Positions 1 through 7,659 are shown, numbered from the stretch's first letter. The stretch is 15,961 bases of DNA from an uncultured Lachnospiraceae bacterium (GCA_910577765.1 CAJTOV010000090.1:1-15961), one strand, 5' to 3'. The notes: generated by a model from the sequence alone, not told the origin. Program-made: numbers and translations.

Positions 1-69
1 TCTGTTTTTGTCCAGTTTTCCCCGCCCCGTGAACTGTAACGCATGTTGAGGACACCAGCCGTTTTCTGC

Positions 70-98
70 TTGCAAATACAGCCACTTTCTTTTATACT
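70..98 (+). promoter_or_regulatory. Sigma-70-type promoter for the ROK glucokinase
   Basis: A -35 box TTGCAA (70-75) and a -10 box TATACT (93-98) are separated by exactly 17 bases. Transcription would begin near 105 and leave a leader of about 100 nt before the start codon at 205. I see no clear terminator-like hairpin or known riboswitch in that leader. The remaining bases 1-69 carry nothing I can identify. Confidence 0.6.
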
Positions 99-204
99 TA
101 TCTATTAGAAAACCCCTCCGTAAACAAAGGAACACACGCCCAAAGTCCGGGTGTATCCTTGTCCGCTGAGGGTAAAGTATCAGTATAGAAAAAGGAGTAC
201 TGCA

Positions 205-1149
205 ATGGGTAAAATGTGTATTGGCGTGGATGTAGGCGGCACCTCTGTAAAGCTGGGGCTGTTTGAGACCAGCGGCACCCTGGTGTACAAGTGGGAGGTG
301 CCCACCCGCAAGGACGAGGGAGGGCGGTATATTCTGGAGGATGTGGCCGCATCCATCCGTAATGTGCTGGCGCAGCGCCAGATTGACCTGGATGATGTCA
401 TGGGCGCCGGGCTGGGGGTGCCTGGGCCGGTAATGCCTGACGGCTACGTGGAAGTATGCGTGAACCTGGGCTGGAGGGACATGAATCCCCAGCGGGAGCT
501 CAGCGCCCTTCTGGACGGTCTTCCGGTAAAAAGCGGCAATGATGCCAATGTGGCGGCCCTGGGGGAAATGTGGCAGGGCGGCGGCAAAGGCTACACGGAT
601 ATCGTTATGGTGACCCTGGGCACCGGGGTAGGCGGCGGTGTAATCATTGACGAGAAGATCATTTCCGGTAAACACGGGCTGGCCGGGGAGATCGGCCATA
701 TCCACGTGCGGGACGAGGAATGGGAGCACTGCAACTGCGGCGGCGTAGGCTGTGTGGAGCAGATCGCCAGCGCTACCGGAATCGCCCGGGAAGCCAGAAG
801 AAAGATGGCAGCCAGTGACGCGCCTTCCGCTCTCAGGAAATACGGCGACAGTGTTACAGCCAAGGATGTGCTGGACCAGGCCAAGGCCGGGGATGCCATG
901 GCTCTGGAAGTGGTGGAGCTGGTAGGCAGATATCTGGGAGTCATGCTGGCCCAGGTGGCCATGACCGTGGACCCGGAGATCTTTGTCATCGGCGGCGGCG
1001 TGTCCAAAGCAGGCCAGTTCCTGATCGACGTGATCTGGAAGTATTATGACCATTATTCGCCGATTTCCAAAAACAAAGGAAAGATCGGCCTTGCTACCCT
1101 GGGAAATGATGCAGGAATCTACGGGGCGGCCAGACTGGTACTGGATTAG
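205..1149 (+). CDS. glcK: ROK family glucokinase
   Basis: This 314-aa cytoplasmic sugar kinase is expected to phosphorylate glucose to glucose 6-phosphate with ATP. The N-terminal phosphate-binding loop DVGGTSVKLG lies at residues 9-18. The catalytic aspartate is in GNDAN (111-115, Asp113), and a second nucleotide-binding loop GTGVGGG is at 139-145. The ROK zinc site is complete: His165 in EIGH, then CNCGGVGC (176-183) with Cys176, Cys178 and Cys183. A further ATP-site glycine stretch IGGGVS lies near the C-terminus. The start at 205 is chosen over an in-frame ATG at 151 because AAAGGAG (191-197) sits at ideal spacing and the protein then begins directly at the first beta strand. Length matches the family (about 310-320 aa). 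It appears monocistronic. Another ROK kinase specificity (fructose, N-acetylmannosamine) cannot be excluded, but the overall pattern fits the Firmicute glucokinases. Confidence 0.92.
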   Translation: MGKMCIGVDVGGTSVKLGLFETSGTLVYKWEVPTRKDEGGRYILEDVAASIRNVLAQRQIDLDDVMGAGLGVPGPVMPDGYVEVCVNLGWRDMNPQRELSALLDGLPVKSGNDANVAALGEMWQGGGKGYTDIVMVTLGTGVGGGVIIDEKIISGKHGLAGEIGHIHVRDEEWEHCNCGGVGCVEQIASATGIAREARRKMAASDAPSALRKYGDSVTAKDVLDQAKAGDAMALEVVELVGRYLGVMLAQVAMTVDPEIFVIGGGVSKAGQFLIDVIWKYYDHYSPISKNKGKIGLATLGNDAGIYGAARLVLD

Positions 1150-1218
1150 TACTGCATTGCGGAAATTCCAGTGAATAAAGCACCCGCTGCCTGCAGGGCA
1201 GTACCAGAAATGAGGAGA

Positions 1219-1245
1219 CCCCGGCAGACTTTCGTCTGACCGGGG
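1219..1245 (+). terminator. Hairpin after the glucokinase, possible terminator
   Basis: The arms CCCCGG-c-AGAC and GTCT-ga-CCGGGG enclose a TTTC loop 70 bases after the glucokinase stop codon. The stem is GC-rich and strong, but only a weak A/T stretch follows (caattatg) rather than a T-tract. It may therefore be an imperfect intrinsic terminator or simply a transcript-end stabilising hairpin. Confidence 0.4.
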
Positions 1246-1360
1246 CAATTATGAAAAATCTATGTGTAATTTGTCTAATAAACTTGTTTGTACTGCTTTG
1301 TTTCTATGCATTTAGTATAGAATTTGGATATGAACAAAGTATGAACGAGATGTGAATTTA

Positions 1361-1386
1361 CTGTAAAATTTCGTGGATTTTTACAG
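1361..1386. promoter_or_regulatory. Inverted repeat upstream of the pyrophosphatase, possible operator
   Basis: CTGTAAAA (1361-1368) and TTTTACAG (1379-1386) form a perfect 8-bp inverted repeat around a 10-base AT-rich spacer. It lies 54 bases before the pyrophosphatase start, in a 190-base AT-rich gap (1246-1439) that must contain the operon promoter. I could not identify a -35/-10 pair with confidence there. The symmetry suits a dimeric regulator site or a small hairpin. Confidence 0.35.
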
Positions 1387-1439
1387 AAAATCAAAAAAAT
1401 AATTGTAAAAATTATGAAAAATGATGAGGGGGAACGATT

Positions 1440-3119
1440 ATGGCGGAAGAAAGGAAGCGCAGGACCATTGTCATTGGCCACAAGAACCCGGACACGGATT
1501 CCATCTGTTCGGCACTGTGCTATGCCAGGCTTAAGTCCCAGGTCACCGGCAACGAATATGTGCCGGCCAGGGCAGGGCATATCAATTCGGAAACCCGGTA
1601 TGTGCTGGATTATTTCCAGGCCCAGGAGCCGGAGTATGTGGAGACGGTAAAGACCCAGGTCCGGGATATCGAGATCCGGGAGATGAAAGGCGTGGACAGG
1701 AATATTTCCCTGAAACGGGCCTGGAACCTGATGCAGGAGGTCAATGCGGTGACCCTGCCGGCAGTCAGCGACAACGGAGTGCTGGAAGGGCTGATCACCG
1801 TGGGGGATATTACCAAGACTTACATGAATGTGCTGGACAGCAGCATTCTGTCCAGGGCCTGCACCCAGTACGGGAATATCGTGGAGACTTTGGAAGGGCA
1901 TCTGATCCTGGGAGATGAGAACGCGTATTTTGACCAGGGCAAGGTGCTGATCGCGGCGGCCAACCCGGACCTGATGGAGTTCTATATCTCCCCCCATGAC
2001 CTGGTGATTCTGGGCAACCGGTATGAGTCCCAGCTGTGCGCCATTGAGATGGAGGCGGACTGTATCATCGTGTGCGAGGGGGCAGGGGTGTCCATGACCA
2101 TCCGCAAGCTGGCCCAGGAGCACGGCTGTACGGTGATCACCACGGCCTACGATGCCTACACGGCGGCCCGTCTCATCAACCAGAGCATGCCCATTGGCTA
2201 TTTCATGAAAACGGACAATCTGATCACCTTCGAGGACACGGATTTCATCGACGAGATCCGGGACGTGATGGCCAGCAAACGGCACCGGGATTTCCCGATT
2301 CTGGACCGGGAAGGCAAGTACAAGGGCATGATTTCCCGCCGGAACCTGCTGGGAGCCAGGGGCAAGCAGGTGGTGCTGGTGGACCACAACGAGAAGAACC
2401 AGGCAGTGGCCGGCATTGAGAACGCGGACATTCTGGAAATCATCGACCACCACAAGCTGGGCACCGTGGAGACCATTGCACCGGTATTTTTCCGGAACCA
2501 GCCCCTGGGATGTACGGCCACCATTATTTACCAGATGTACCAGGAAGCGGGGGTGGCCATTGACCGGCAGACCGCAGGGCTTCTGTGCAGCGCCATTATC
2601 TCCGACACCCTGCTGTTCCGTTCGCCTACCTGCACGGAGGTGGACCGGCAGGCAGCCCAGGCCCTGGCGCCTCTGGCGGAGATTGGGCTGGAAGAGTATG
2701 CCTCCGGTATGTTCGCTGCCGGAAGCAATCTGAAGGGGAAAAATGACGAGGAAATCTTTTACCAGGATTTCAAACGGTTCAGCGCCGGGAAAATATCCTT
2801 CGGCGTGTCCCAGGTCAGTTCCTTCAATGCCGGGGAGCTGGCAGAGCTGAAAGGAAGAATGCTTCCCTACATGGAAAGCGCCCAGAAGACCCACAATGTG
2901 GATATGCTGTTCTTTATGCTGACCAACATTCTTACGGAATCCACGGAGCTTCTGTGTGTTGGCGCCGGCGCCGAGAGCCTGGTATTCAACGCCTTCCACA
3001 TGACCGGGGACACCGGGGACGATGCCGCGGACAAGAAAGACAACACCGTGGAGCTGCCGGGAGTGGTATCCCGCAAGAAGCAGCTGATTCCGGCGATTAT
3101 GATGGCCTGCGAGGCGTAA
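1440..3119 (+). CDS. ppaC: Manganese-dependent inorganic pyrophosphatase with regulatory CBS-DRTGG insert
   Basis: This 559-aa protein is a family II (DHH) pyrophosphatase, which hydrolyses pyrophosphate to two phosphates. The catalytic N-terminal part shows HKNPDTDS (14-21) with metal ligands His14, Asp18 and Asp20. This is followed by an insert of about 230 residues comprising a first CBS repeat (about 75-130), a DRTGG-like domain (about 140-245) and a second CBS repeat (about 250-305). The DHH core then resumes with VDHNE (314-318), DHH (336-338) and ISDT (387-390). The DHHA2 domain ends in the substrate-binding SRKKQ (544-548). CBS-PPases of this layout are known to be inhibited by AMP/ADP and activated by ATP and, where DRTGG is present, diadenosine polyphosphates; that regulation is inferred here. 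The start is supported by GAGGGGGA just upstream. It is the first gene of a probable five-gene run; the next start is 37 nt past its stop. Confidence 0.93.
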   Translation: MAEERKRRTIVIGHKNPDTDSICSALCYARLKSQVTGNEYVPARAGHINSETRYVLDYFQAQEPEYVETVKTQVRDIEIREMKGVDRNISLKRAWNLMQEVNAVTLPAVSDNGVLEGLITVGDITKTYMNVLDSSILSRACTQYGNIVETLEGHLILGDENAYFDQGKVLIAAANPDLMEFYISPHDLVILGNRYESQLCAIEMEADCIIVCEGAGVSMTIRKLAQEHGCTVITTAYDAYTAARLINQSMPIGYFMKTDNLITFEDTDFIDEIRDVMASKRHRDFPILDREGKYKGMISRRNLLGARGKQVVLVDHNEKNQAVAGIENADILEIIDHHKLGTVETIAPVFFRNQPLGCTATIIYQMYQEAGVAIDRQTAGLLCSAIISDTLLFRSPTCTEVDRQAAQALAPLAEIGLEEYASGMFAAGSNLKGKNDEEIFYQDFKRFSAGKISFGVSQVSSFNAGELAELKGRMLPYMESAQKTHNVDMLFFMLTNILTESTELLCVGAGAESLVFNAFHMTGDTGDDAADKKDNTVELPGVVSRKKQLIPAIMMACEA

Positions 3120-3156
3120 ATACTTCCGCCCCGGAGGCGGCAGAATGGAGGATAAT

Positions 3157-3738
3157 ATGCAGAAAGAATACTGGAAACCCGGCAACATGCTGTACCCGCT
3201 CCCCGTAGTCATGGTAAGCTGCCAGCGGCCGGGGGAGCGGCCCAATATCATCACCGTAGCCTGGGCCGGCACCATCTGCTCCGACCCGGCCATGCTATCC
3301 GTCTCGGTCCGTCCGGAACGCTACTCCCACGGTATCCTGGGGGAAACGGGCCAGTTTGTGGTAAACCTGGTGAACCGGAACCTGGTGTACGCCACCGATT
3401 ACTGCGGCGTCCGCTCCGGCCGGGACGTGGACAAGTTTGAGGAAATGCACCTGACCCCGCTGCCTTCCAGAATGATCGCGGCCCCCGGCATTGCCGAGAG
3501 TCCCGTAAACCTGGAATGCCAGATCACCCAGACCATTCCCCTGGGCTCCCATGACCTGTTTCTGGCCAGAATCCTGGGGGTAACCGTGGACGGGAACTAC
3601 ATGGACCCTAAGGGCAAATTCAATCTGAACCACACTGGACTGGTTACCTATTCCCACGGGGAATATTTCCAGCTGGGAGAGAAGCTGGGGAGCTTCGGAT
3701 ATTCCGTAAAGAAGAAGCCGGCCACTGGAACGGAGTAG
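3157..3738 (+). CDS. Flavin reductase-like FMN-binding family protein
   Basis: A 193-aa protein of the flavin reductase-like, split beta-barrel FMN-binding fold, expected to be cytoplasmic and dimeric with FMN. Family hallmarks are the opening EYWKPGNMLYPLPVVMVS, the central NIITVAWAG segment near residues 30-38, SVSVRPERYSH near 48-58 and FVVNLVN near 67-73, where FMN phosphate and ring contacts normally lie. Its electron donor and physiological partner are unknown. The start is placed at 3157 because GGAGG (3147-3151) is spaced five bases from it and the family usually begins at this point. An in-frame ATG at 3145, preceded by another GGAGG, is a real alternative giving 197 aa. It lies between pyrophosphatase and kinase genes on the same strand with only four bases to the next start, implying co-transcription. 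Confidence 0.85.
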   Translation: MQKEYWKPGNMLYPLPVVMVSCQRPGERPNIITVAWAGTICSDPAMLSVSVRPERYSHGILGETGQFVVNLVNRNLVYATDYCGVRSGRDVDKFEEMHLTPLPSRMIAAPGIAESPVNLECQITQTIPLGSHDLFLARILGVTVDGNYMDPKGKFNLNHTGLVTYSHGEYFQLGEKLGSFGYSVKKKPATGTE

Positions 3739-3742
3739 GACC

Positions 3743-4288
3743 ATGAAGACAAACATTACCCTGATCGGCATGCCCGCCTCCGGCAAAAGCACCGTGGGCG
3801 TGCTTCTGGCCAAGCGGCTGGGCTTCTCTTTTGTGGACGTGGATATTGTCATCCAGGAGAAAACCGGCAGACTGCTGAAAGAGATTATTGCCCAGGAAGG
3901 CACAGAAGGCTTTCTGCGGATCGAGGACAGGATCAACCAGGAGCTGGATGTAGGCCGGTCCGTGATTGCCCCTGGCGGCAGCGTCATATACGGGGAACAG
4001 GCCATGGCCCATCTGAAAGAAATCAGTACGGTTGTGTATTTGAGACTCAGCTACCGGTCTGTCCGGCGGCGGCTGGGAAATCTCAAGGACCGGGGCGTAG
4101 CATTAAAGGACGGAATGACCCTGCGGGATCTGTACAACGAACGGATACCCCTGTATGAACGGTATGCGGACATCACCGTGGACGAGACCGGGAAGACCCC
4201 TGGCCAGACCGTGGATGAGCTGCGGGCCATTATGGAAGCCCGGCTCATGGGAAGGGGCCCTGAGGGTTCCGGGAATACGGATCAATAA
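3743..4288 (+). CDS. Shikimate kinase-like P-loop kinase, substrate uncertain
   Basis: A 181-aa kinase of the shikimate kinase superfamily. The Walker A motif GMPASGKST spans residues 9-17, Asp32 and Asp34 occupy the usual FVDVD metal/substrate positions, and ERIPLYERYAD near the end matches the conserved R-x-PLY-x-x-x-A-D motif. Two shikimate signatures differ. Where classical enzymes have F-R in GExxFRxxE, this protein has F57-L58-R59, moving the arginine by one position. The GGG motif reads PGGS. The lid reads NLKDRGVALKDG instead of the usual arginine-bearing loop. Many Lachnospiraceae proteins of this type are annotated AroK, but no other aromatic-pathway gene is nearby; the next gene is a phosphoglycerate mutase/proposed homoserine kinase family member. 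It could be a true AroK or a kinase for another small polyol or amino-acid substrate. Its start is four bases past the previous stop. Confidence 0.82.
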   Translation: MKTNITLIGMPASGKSTVGVLLAKRLGFSFVDVDIVIQEKTGRLLKEIIAQEGTEGFLRIEDRINQELDVGRSVIAPGGSVIYGEQAMAHLKEISTVVYLRLSYRSVRRRLGNLKDRGVALKDGMTLRDLYNERIPLYERYADITVDETGKTPGQTVDELRAIMEARLMGRGPEGSGNTDQ

Positions 4289-4308
4289 AAATTGAGGAGG
4301 AAACACCT

Positions 4309-5517
4309 ATGAAGTATATTGTGATGCTGGGCGACGGCATGGCCGATTACCCGATTGAATCCCTGGGAGGCAGGACTCCGCTGCAGGCAGCGAAAAAGCC
4401 CAACATTGACCGGCTGGCAAAGTACGGGGAAATGGGTATGGTAAAGACTGTCCCCGACGGCATGAAGCCTGGCAGCGATGTGGCCAACCTGGCAGCCATG
4501 GGCTATGATCCCCAGAGCTGCTACACAGGCCGCTCCCCCCTGGAGGCGGTAAGCATCGGCATCCAGATGAATGACACGGATGTGGCGTTCCGCTGCAACC
4601 TGGTAACCCTGTCCGACGAGCCGGAGTACGCGGACAAGACCATGGTGGACTACAGTTCCGGGGAGATCACCACAGAAGAAGCTGCCCAGCTGATCCAGGC
4701 AGTGGACCAGGCATTCCGCACCGAGGACATTCTCTTCTACCCCGGCATCAGCTACCGCCACTGTATGATCTGGCACAAGGGCCCGGTGGGGCTGGACCTG
4801 ACCCCGCCCCATGACATTTCCGACCGGAAGGTAACCGGGTATCTGCCGGGGAATCCGGTGATTCTGGACCTGATGCGCCGCAGCTACCAGATACTGAAGG
4901 ACCATCCGGTGAACCAGGCCCGGATAGCCCGTGGGCTGAACCCGGCCAACTCCATCTGGCTGTGGGGCGAAGGAACCAGGCCGGGCGTAACCCGGTTTGA
5001 GGCTGCCTACGGGGTCAAGGGCTCGGTGATCTCCGCTGTGGACTTAATCAAGGGCATCGGTCTCTGCGCCGGAATGAAGGTCATCGAAGTGGAAGGCGCC
5101 ACCGGCAACATTGACACCAATTTCCGCGGCAAGGGCCAGGCAGCCCTGGATACCCTGCTGGAGGGCCAGGACCTGGTGTATATCCATGTGGAGGCGCCGG
5201 ACGAGTGCGGACACCACGGGGACCTGGAAGGGAAGATCCGCTCCATTGAGCTGATCGATTCGGAGATTGTGGGCCCCCTGCTGGAAGGCCTTGAGAAGGC
5301 CGGGGAGCCCTACTCCATCCTGGTCATGCCGGACCATCCCACCCCCATTGCGATCAAGACCCACATTGCAGACCCCATCCCCTACCTGCTGTACCGCAGC
5401 GGCCAGGAAACGGAATCCGGCGCAGACACCTACAATGAGGTTACAGCCGCCGCTTCCGGGCGGTTTGAGGCGGAAGGGTACAGGCTGATGGAGAAGCTGC
5501 TTGGAAGGCAGCCGTAA
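4309..5517 (+). CDS. Archaeal-type cofactor-independent phosphoglycerate mutase family protein (possible homoserine kinase)
   Basis: A 402-aa alkaline phosphatase superfamily enzyme of the ApgM/COG3635 group. The metal site starts with MLGDGMAD (Asp9), and the phosphorylated serine is expected at Ser56 in KPGSDVANLAAMGYDP. Later metal ligands fall in HVEAPDECGHHGD and in the VMPDHPTP motif. One possible role is interconversion of 3- and 2-phosphoglycerate in glycolysis. However, the same group contains proteins described as proposed homoserine kinases (the TIGR02535 type, ThrB2), which share this length and the same opening. Sequence inspection alone cannot separate the two. The start follows GAGGAGGAAA at good spacing, 20 nt after the kinase gene, and translation is probably coupled to the operon. 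If it makes O-phosphohomoserine, thrC, hom or dapG-like genes would be expected near it in relatives; none is present here. Confidence 0.85.
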   Translation: MKYIVMLGDGMADYPIESLGGRTPLQAAKKPNIDRLAKYGEMGMVKTVPDGMKPGSDVANLAAMGYDPQSCYTGRSPLEAVSIGIQMNDTDVAFRCNLVTLSDEPEYADKTMVDYSSGEITTEEAAQLIQAVDQAFRTEDILFYPGISYRHCMIWHKGPVGLDLTPPHDISDRKVTGYLPGNPVILDLMRRSYQILKDHPVNQARIARGLNPANSIWLWGEGTRPGVTRFEAAYGVKGSVISAVDLIKGIGLCAGMKVIEVEGATGNIDTNFRGKGQAALDTLLEGQDLVYIHVEAPDECGHHGDLEGKIRSIELIDSEIVGPLLEGLEKAGEPYSILVMPDHPTPIAIKTHIADPIPYLLYRSGQETESGADTYNEVTAAASGRFEAEGYRLMEKLLGRQP

Positions 5518-5574
5518 GCCGGTATTTGCCGGCAGGTAAATCACTGCCAATGGAGACAGGAGAAGAGATACCAT

Positions 5575-7320
5575 ATGAACCTTACAAATTTTTTAAAACA
5601 GACGGATGCTCTTACGGCCCGATGTTCAGCAGACCAGCTTGCTGCTTTTATTCATGAGATGGGGAGAGGTTTTCCGGAGCATCGCCGGGAAGCCTTTCTG
5701 GAAATGCTGAAATCTGTGGGGAATCAGGCCGGAACGGCGCCGGACAAACCTGGGGATACAGATATTGATTTCGATGAAATGTACCGTCATGTCAGAGAGA
5801 ATTTAAAGCGTATTGATTCACAGGAAATCACCATTTCCGGAATATTGAATGAAGAATATGATGACTGGGATGATGACTGCGGCGAGGAATTTTATTATGA
5901 GGACGACAGCGGTATTTCCGGCATGCTGGAGGAAGCCTGTGATTTCGTTCATATCTGTATGGACAGGGAGAGGTACAGAGAAGGCTTTGAAGTTGGAGAC
6001 CAGTTGCTGGCAATGGAAATTCTATGCGAAAATGATTATGAGAGCGAAGAATTTTTCCTTGGTGACATGGTGGATCATGAACTGCTGGACCGCAGTCTGA
6101 AACAGGTTATCCTTGATACGGTGTACTGTGCCTATCATGCAGTACCGCCGGCCAGACGCCCGGAGACCCTGTACAGCATTATTGTAAATGCAAAAGAGGA
6201 TGCAGTCACATTAGAAGCGATTATGCAGCATGGGGATGAGGAATTACCTGCCCTTGAAGAGTTTCTTCCGTTATGGATTTCCTATCTTGGCGACAAGACA
6301 GGGTATGACGCGGACCGGCTGATTCTGGAAGCGGTCAGCCTGCTGAACGATATTTCATTGGAGGTCCGGTATGCGGAAACCTATGCCGCTGTCCATCCGG
6401 GGCTATATTTGAAGATACTGGAAAACGGGAGTTATGGGGCGGCCAATGATATGGTGTCCATAGGAATGAAAGCCATGAAGGCCATACCGAAAAACTATAT
6501 TATGCGCAGCCGTGCAGCGTTGAAAACGGCTGAGTATGTTATTTGGTCAGATGGGGAACAGCCGTTACTGGAAACCTGCTATTTTGCGGCATTTGAATCG
6601 GATACCTCCCCCCTGAACTATCTGCGGGCGCTGTTAAATGGCAGCGAAAACCAGCAGAAAAGGGAAGCGCTCCAAAAAATCCTTGTGAAATCACTGGTAC
6701 ATAAAGGCAGCGGTGCTTCATGCTCCGAGCGGGCAGAAAACAGACCGGACGGCAATATGCTTCTGCTGCTCAGATTTTTAGACGGGCAGTTTGGGGAAGT
6801 ACTGGATCAGGGACTGAACAAGACCCAGGCATTAGGCTGGACGGGAACTTTTATGAAACAGGGAATGGCACTGTATCTGTTATATTTGTATGAGGGACAG
6901 TGGAGCGGCAGGGGAATGGCTGCTATGGCAGAGATTGCGAAACACGCCATGAATTTTTCCTCAGAGGAATATGGAAAAGGTGTCTGCGGGCTTGGGGCGA
7001 CAAGCGAAAATGGGCTGTTCTGCCAGGTGTTTTTAAAATGGAAGTCCATGGTGCCAATGGAAGCCGGTATCAGAGACCGTGCGGTAAATAAAATTACAGC
7101 TCTGGTTGAAAAGCGGACAGCAGGAATTATGGACGCAAACCGCAGAAAGTATTATGGGGAATGTGCGGCGTACATCGCCGCCCTGGGCGAGGTGCAGGAG
7201 TCCATGGGAAATGCCGGGGCAAAACAGAGACTTATGACATCCTATAAGGATAAGTATTCACGTAGGAGCGCATTTCGGGAAGAAATGAGACATTATGGCT
7301 GGATGGATGTGAGGAGATAG
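5575..7320 (+). CDS. Uncharacterised acidic, helix-rich protein
   Basis: I do not recognise a characterised domain in this 581-aa protein. There is no signal peptide and no convincing membrane segment, so it should be cytoplasmic. The N-terminus (about 1-50) reads as amphipathic helices. A highly acidic tract of Asp, Glu and Tyr spans about 92-111. The rest is dominated by helix-forming stretches with many Leu, Ala and Glu, compatible with a helical repeat (solenoid) or scaffold. From memory it resembles hypothetical proteins frequent in Lachnospiraceae, but I cannot confirm that. AGGAGAAGAG precedes the start, and the gene sits 57 nt after the mutase gene on the same strand, so it may be the last gene of that operon. 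Its base composition is visibly richer in A/T than its neighbours, with codons such as gaa, gat, att and tta common, hinting at a different history or weaker expression constraint. Confidence 0.85.
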   Translation: MNLTNFLKQTDALTARCSADQLAAFIHEMGRGFPEHRREAFLEMLKSVGNQAGTAPDKPGDTDIDFDEMYRHVRENLKRIDSQEITISGILNEEYDDWDDDCGEEFYYEDDSGISGMLEEACDFVHICMDRERYREGFEVGDQLLAMEILCENDYESEEFFLGDMVDHELLDRSLKQVILDTVYCAYHAVPPARRPETLYSIIVNAKEDAVTLEAIMQHGDEELPALEEFLPLWISYLGDKTGYDADRLILEAVSLLNDISLEVRYAETYAAVHPGLYLKILENGSYGAANDMVSIGMKAMKAIPKNYIMRSRAALKTAEYVIWSDGEQPLLETCYFAAFESDTSPLNYLRALLNGSENQQKREALQKILVKSLVHKGSGASCSERAENRPDGNMLLLLRFLDGQFGEVLDQGLNKTQALGWTGTFMKQGMALYLLYLYEGQWSGRGMAAMAEIAKHAMNFSSEEYGKGVCGLGATSENGLFCQVFLKWKSMVPMEAGIRDRAVNKITALVEKRTAGIMDANRRKYYGECAAYIAALGEVQESMGNAGAKQRLMTSYKDKYSRRSAFREEMRHYGWMDVRR

Positions 7321-7397
7321 TACCCTCAGTGAACTAGTCAACGAAACAGGGGGAAATTTAGACAAGCGAAACATATGGTTAATTGGTGTGAGTCATA

Positions 7398-7564
7398 CTA
7401 GTACATCGTTGCACTAATTCCCGAGTAAATAGCACTCGCTATCCGCGCCATCTGCACGCCTGCGAAGCTAGCCGTAGGTCCCACTACGCCGTCGCTTCGC
7501 AGACGCACAGCTGACACGAATATCAAGCACTATTTACTTCGGGATTAATGCAACGATGTACTAG
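7398..7564. repeat. Long imperfect palindrome of 167 bp, MITE-like or structured RNA
   Basis: The outer 35-base arms (7398-7432 and 7530-7564) match in inverted orientation at 31 of 35 positions, including an uninterrupted CTAGTACATCGTTGCA. Inside them, 7449-7468 pairs with 7493-7512 (16 of 20), with GCGAAGC against GCTTCGC at its core. GTAG and CTAC then close a small central loop near 7474-7486. Several mismatches are transitions that leave G-U pairs. The whole element would fold into one long hairpin in DNA or RNA. No reading frame runs through it. It lies between the unknown 581-aa gene and the bioY promoter. Intergenic palindromes of this build are commonly dispersed repeats; copy number elsewhere is unknown. 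Confidence 0.75.
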
Positions 7565-7588
7565 GGGACACTGGCCCCAGGTACCGTC

Positions 7589-7659
7589 TTTTGGCGGCGT
7601 TAATGTCAATCGGCGTACGTCCAGTACACCGATTGACGTTGCCTTGTCAGCTGCCAAAA
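7589..7659. repeat. Second adjacent hairpin element
   Basis: The core stem is GTCAATCGGCGTAC (7605-7618) against GTACACCGATTGAC (7624-7637), 13 of 14 paired with the exception a G-U, around a five-base loop GTCCA. The outer ends TTTTGGC (7589-7595) and GCCAAAA (7653-7659) pair perfectly, with an asymmetric internal bulge between. It starts 24 bases after the 167-bp palindrome and ends 23 bases before the bioY -35 box. No T-tract follows, so it is not a typical terminator. It may be part of the same composite repeat. Confidence 0.65.

Noticed and set aside
159..189. TTGTCC with a TATAGA-like box close to the glucokinase start as an alternative promoter
   Set aside because: Spacing is 19 bases and the predicted start would fall inside or after the ribosome site; the 70-98 promoter is better.
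1275..3293. A 672-codon open frame on the minus strand opposite the pyrophosphatase gene
   Set aside because: The plus-strand frame has complete catalytic and CBS/DRTGG motifs. The minus product is rich in His, Gln, Gly and Leu, typical of an antisense shadow of GC-rich coding DNA, and shows no domain.
5516..5540. GCCGG...CCGGC hairpin after the mutase gene considered as a terminator
   Set aside because: The stem is only five base pairs, no T-tract follows, and the next gene starts 57 bases after the stop on the same strand.
7398..7659. Possible CRISPR array or tRNA cluster suggested by repeated stems
   Set aside because: The repeats are inverted, not direct, with no regular spacers. No tRNA cloverleaf or CCA-like end fits.
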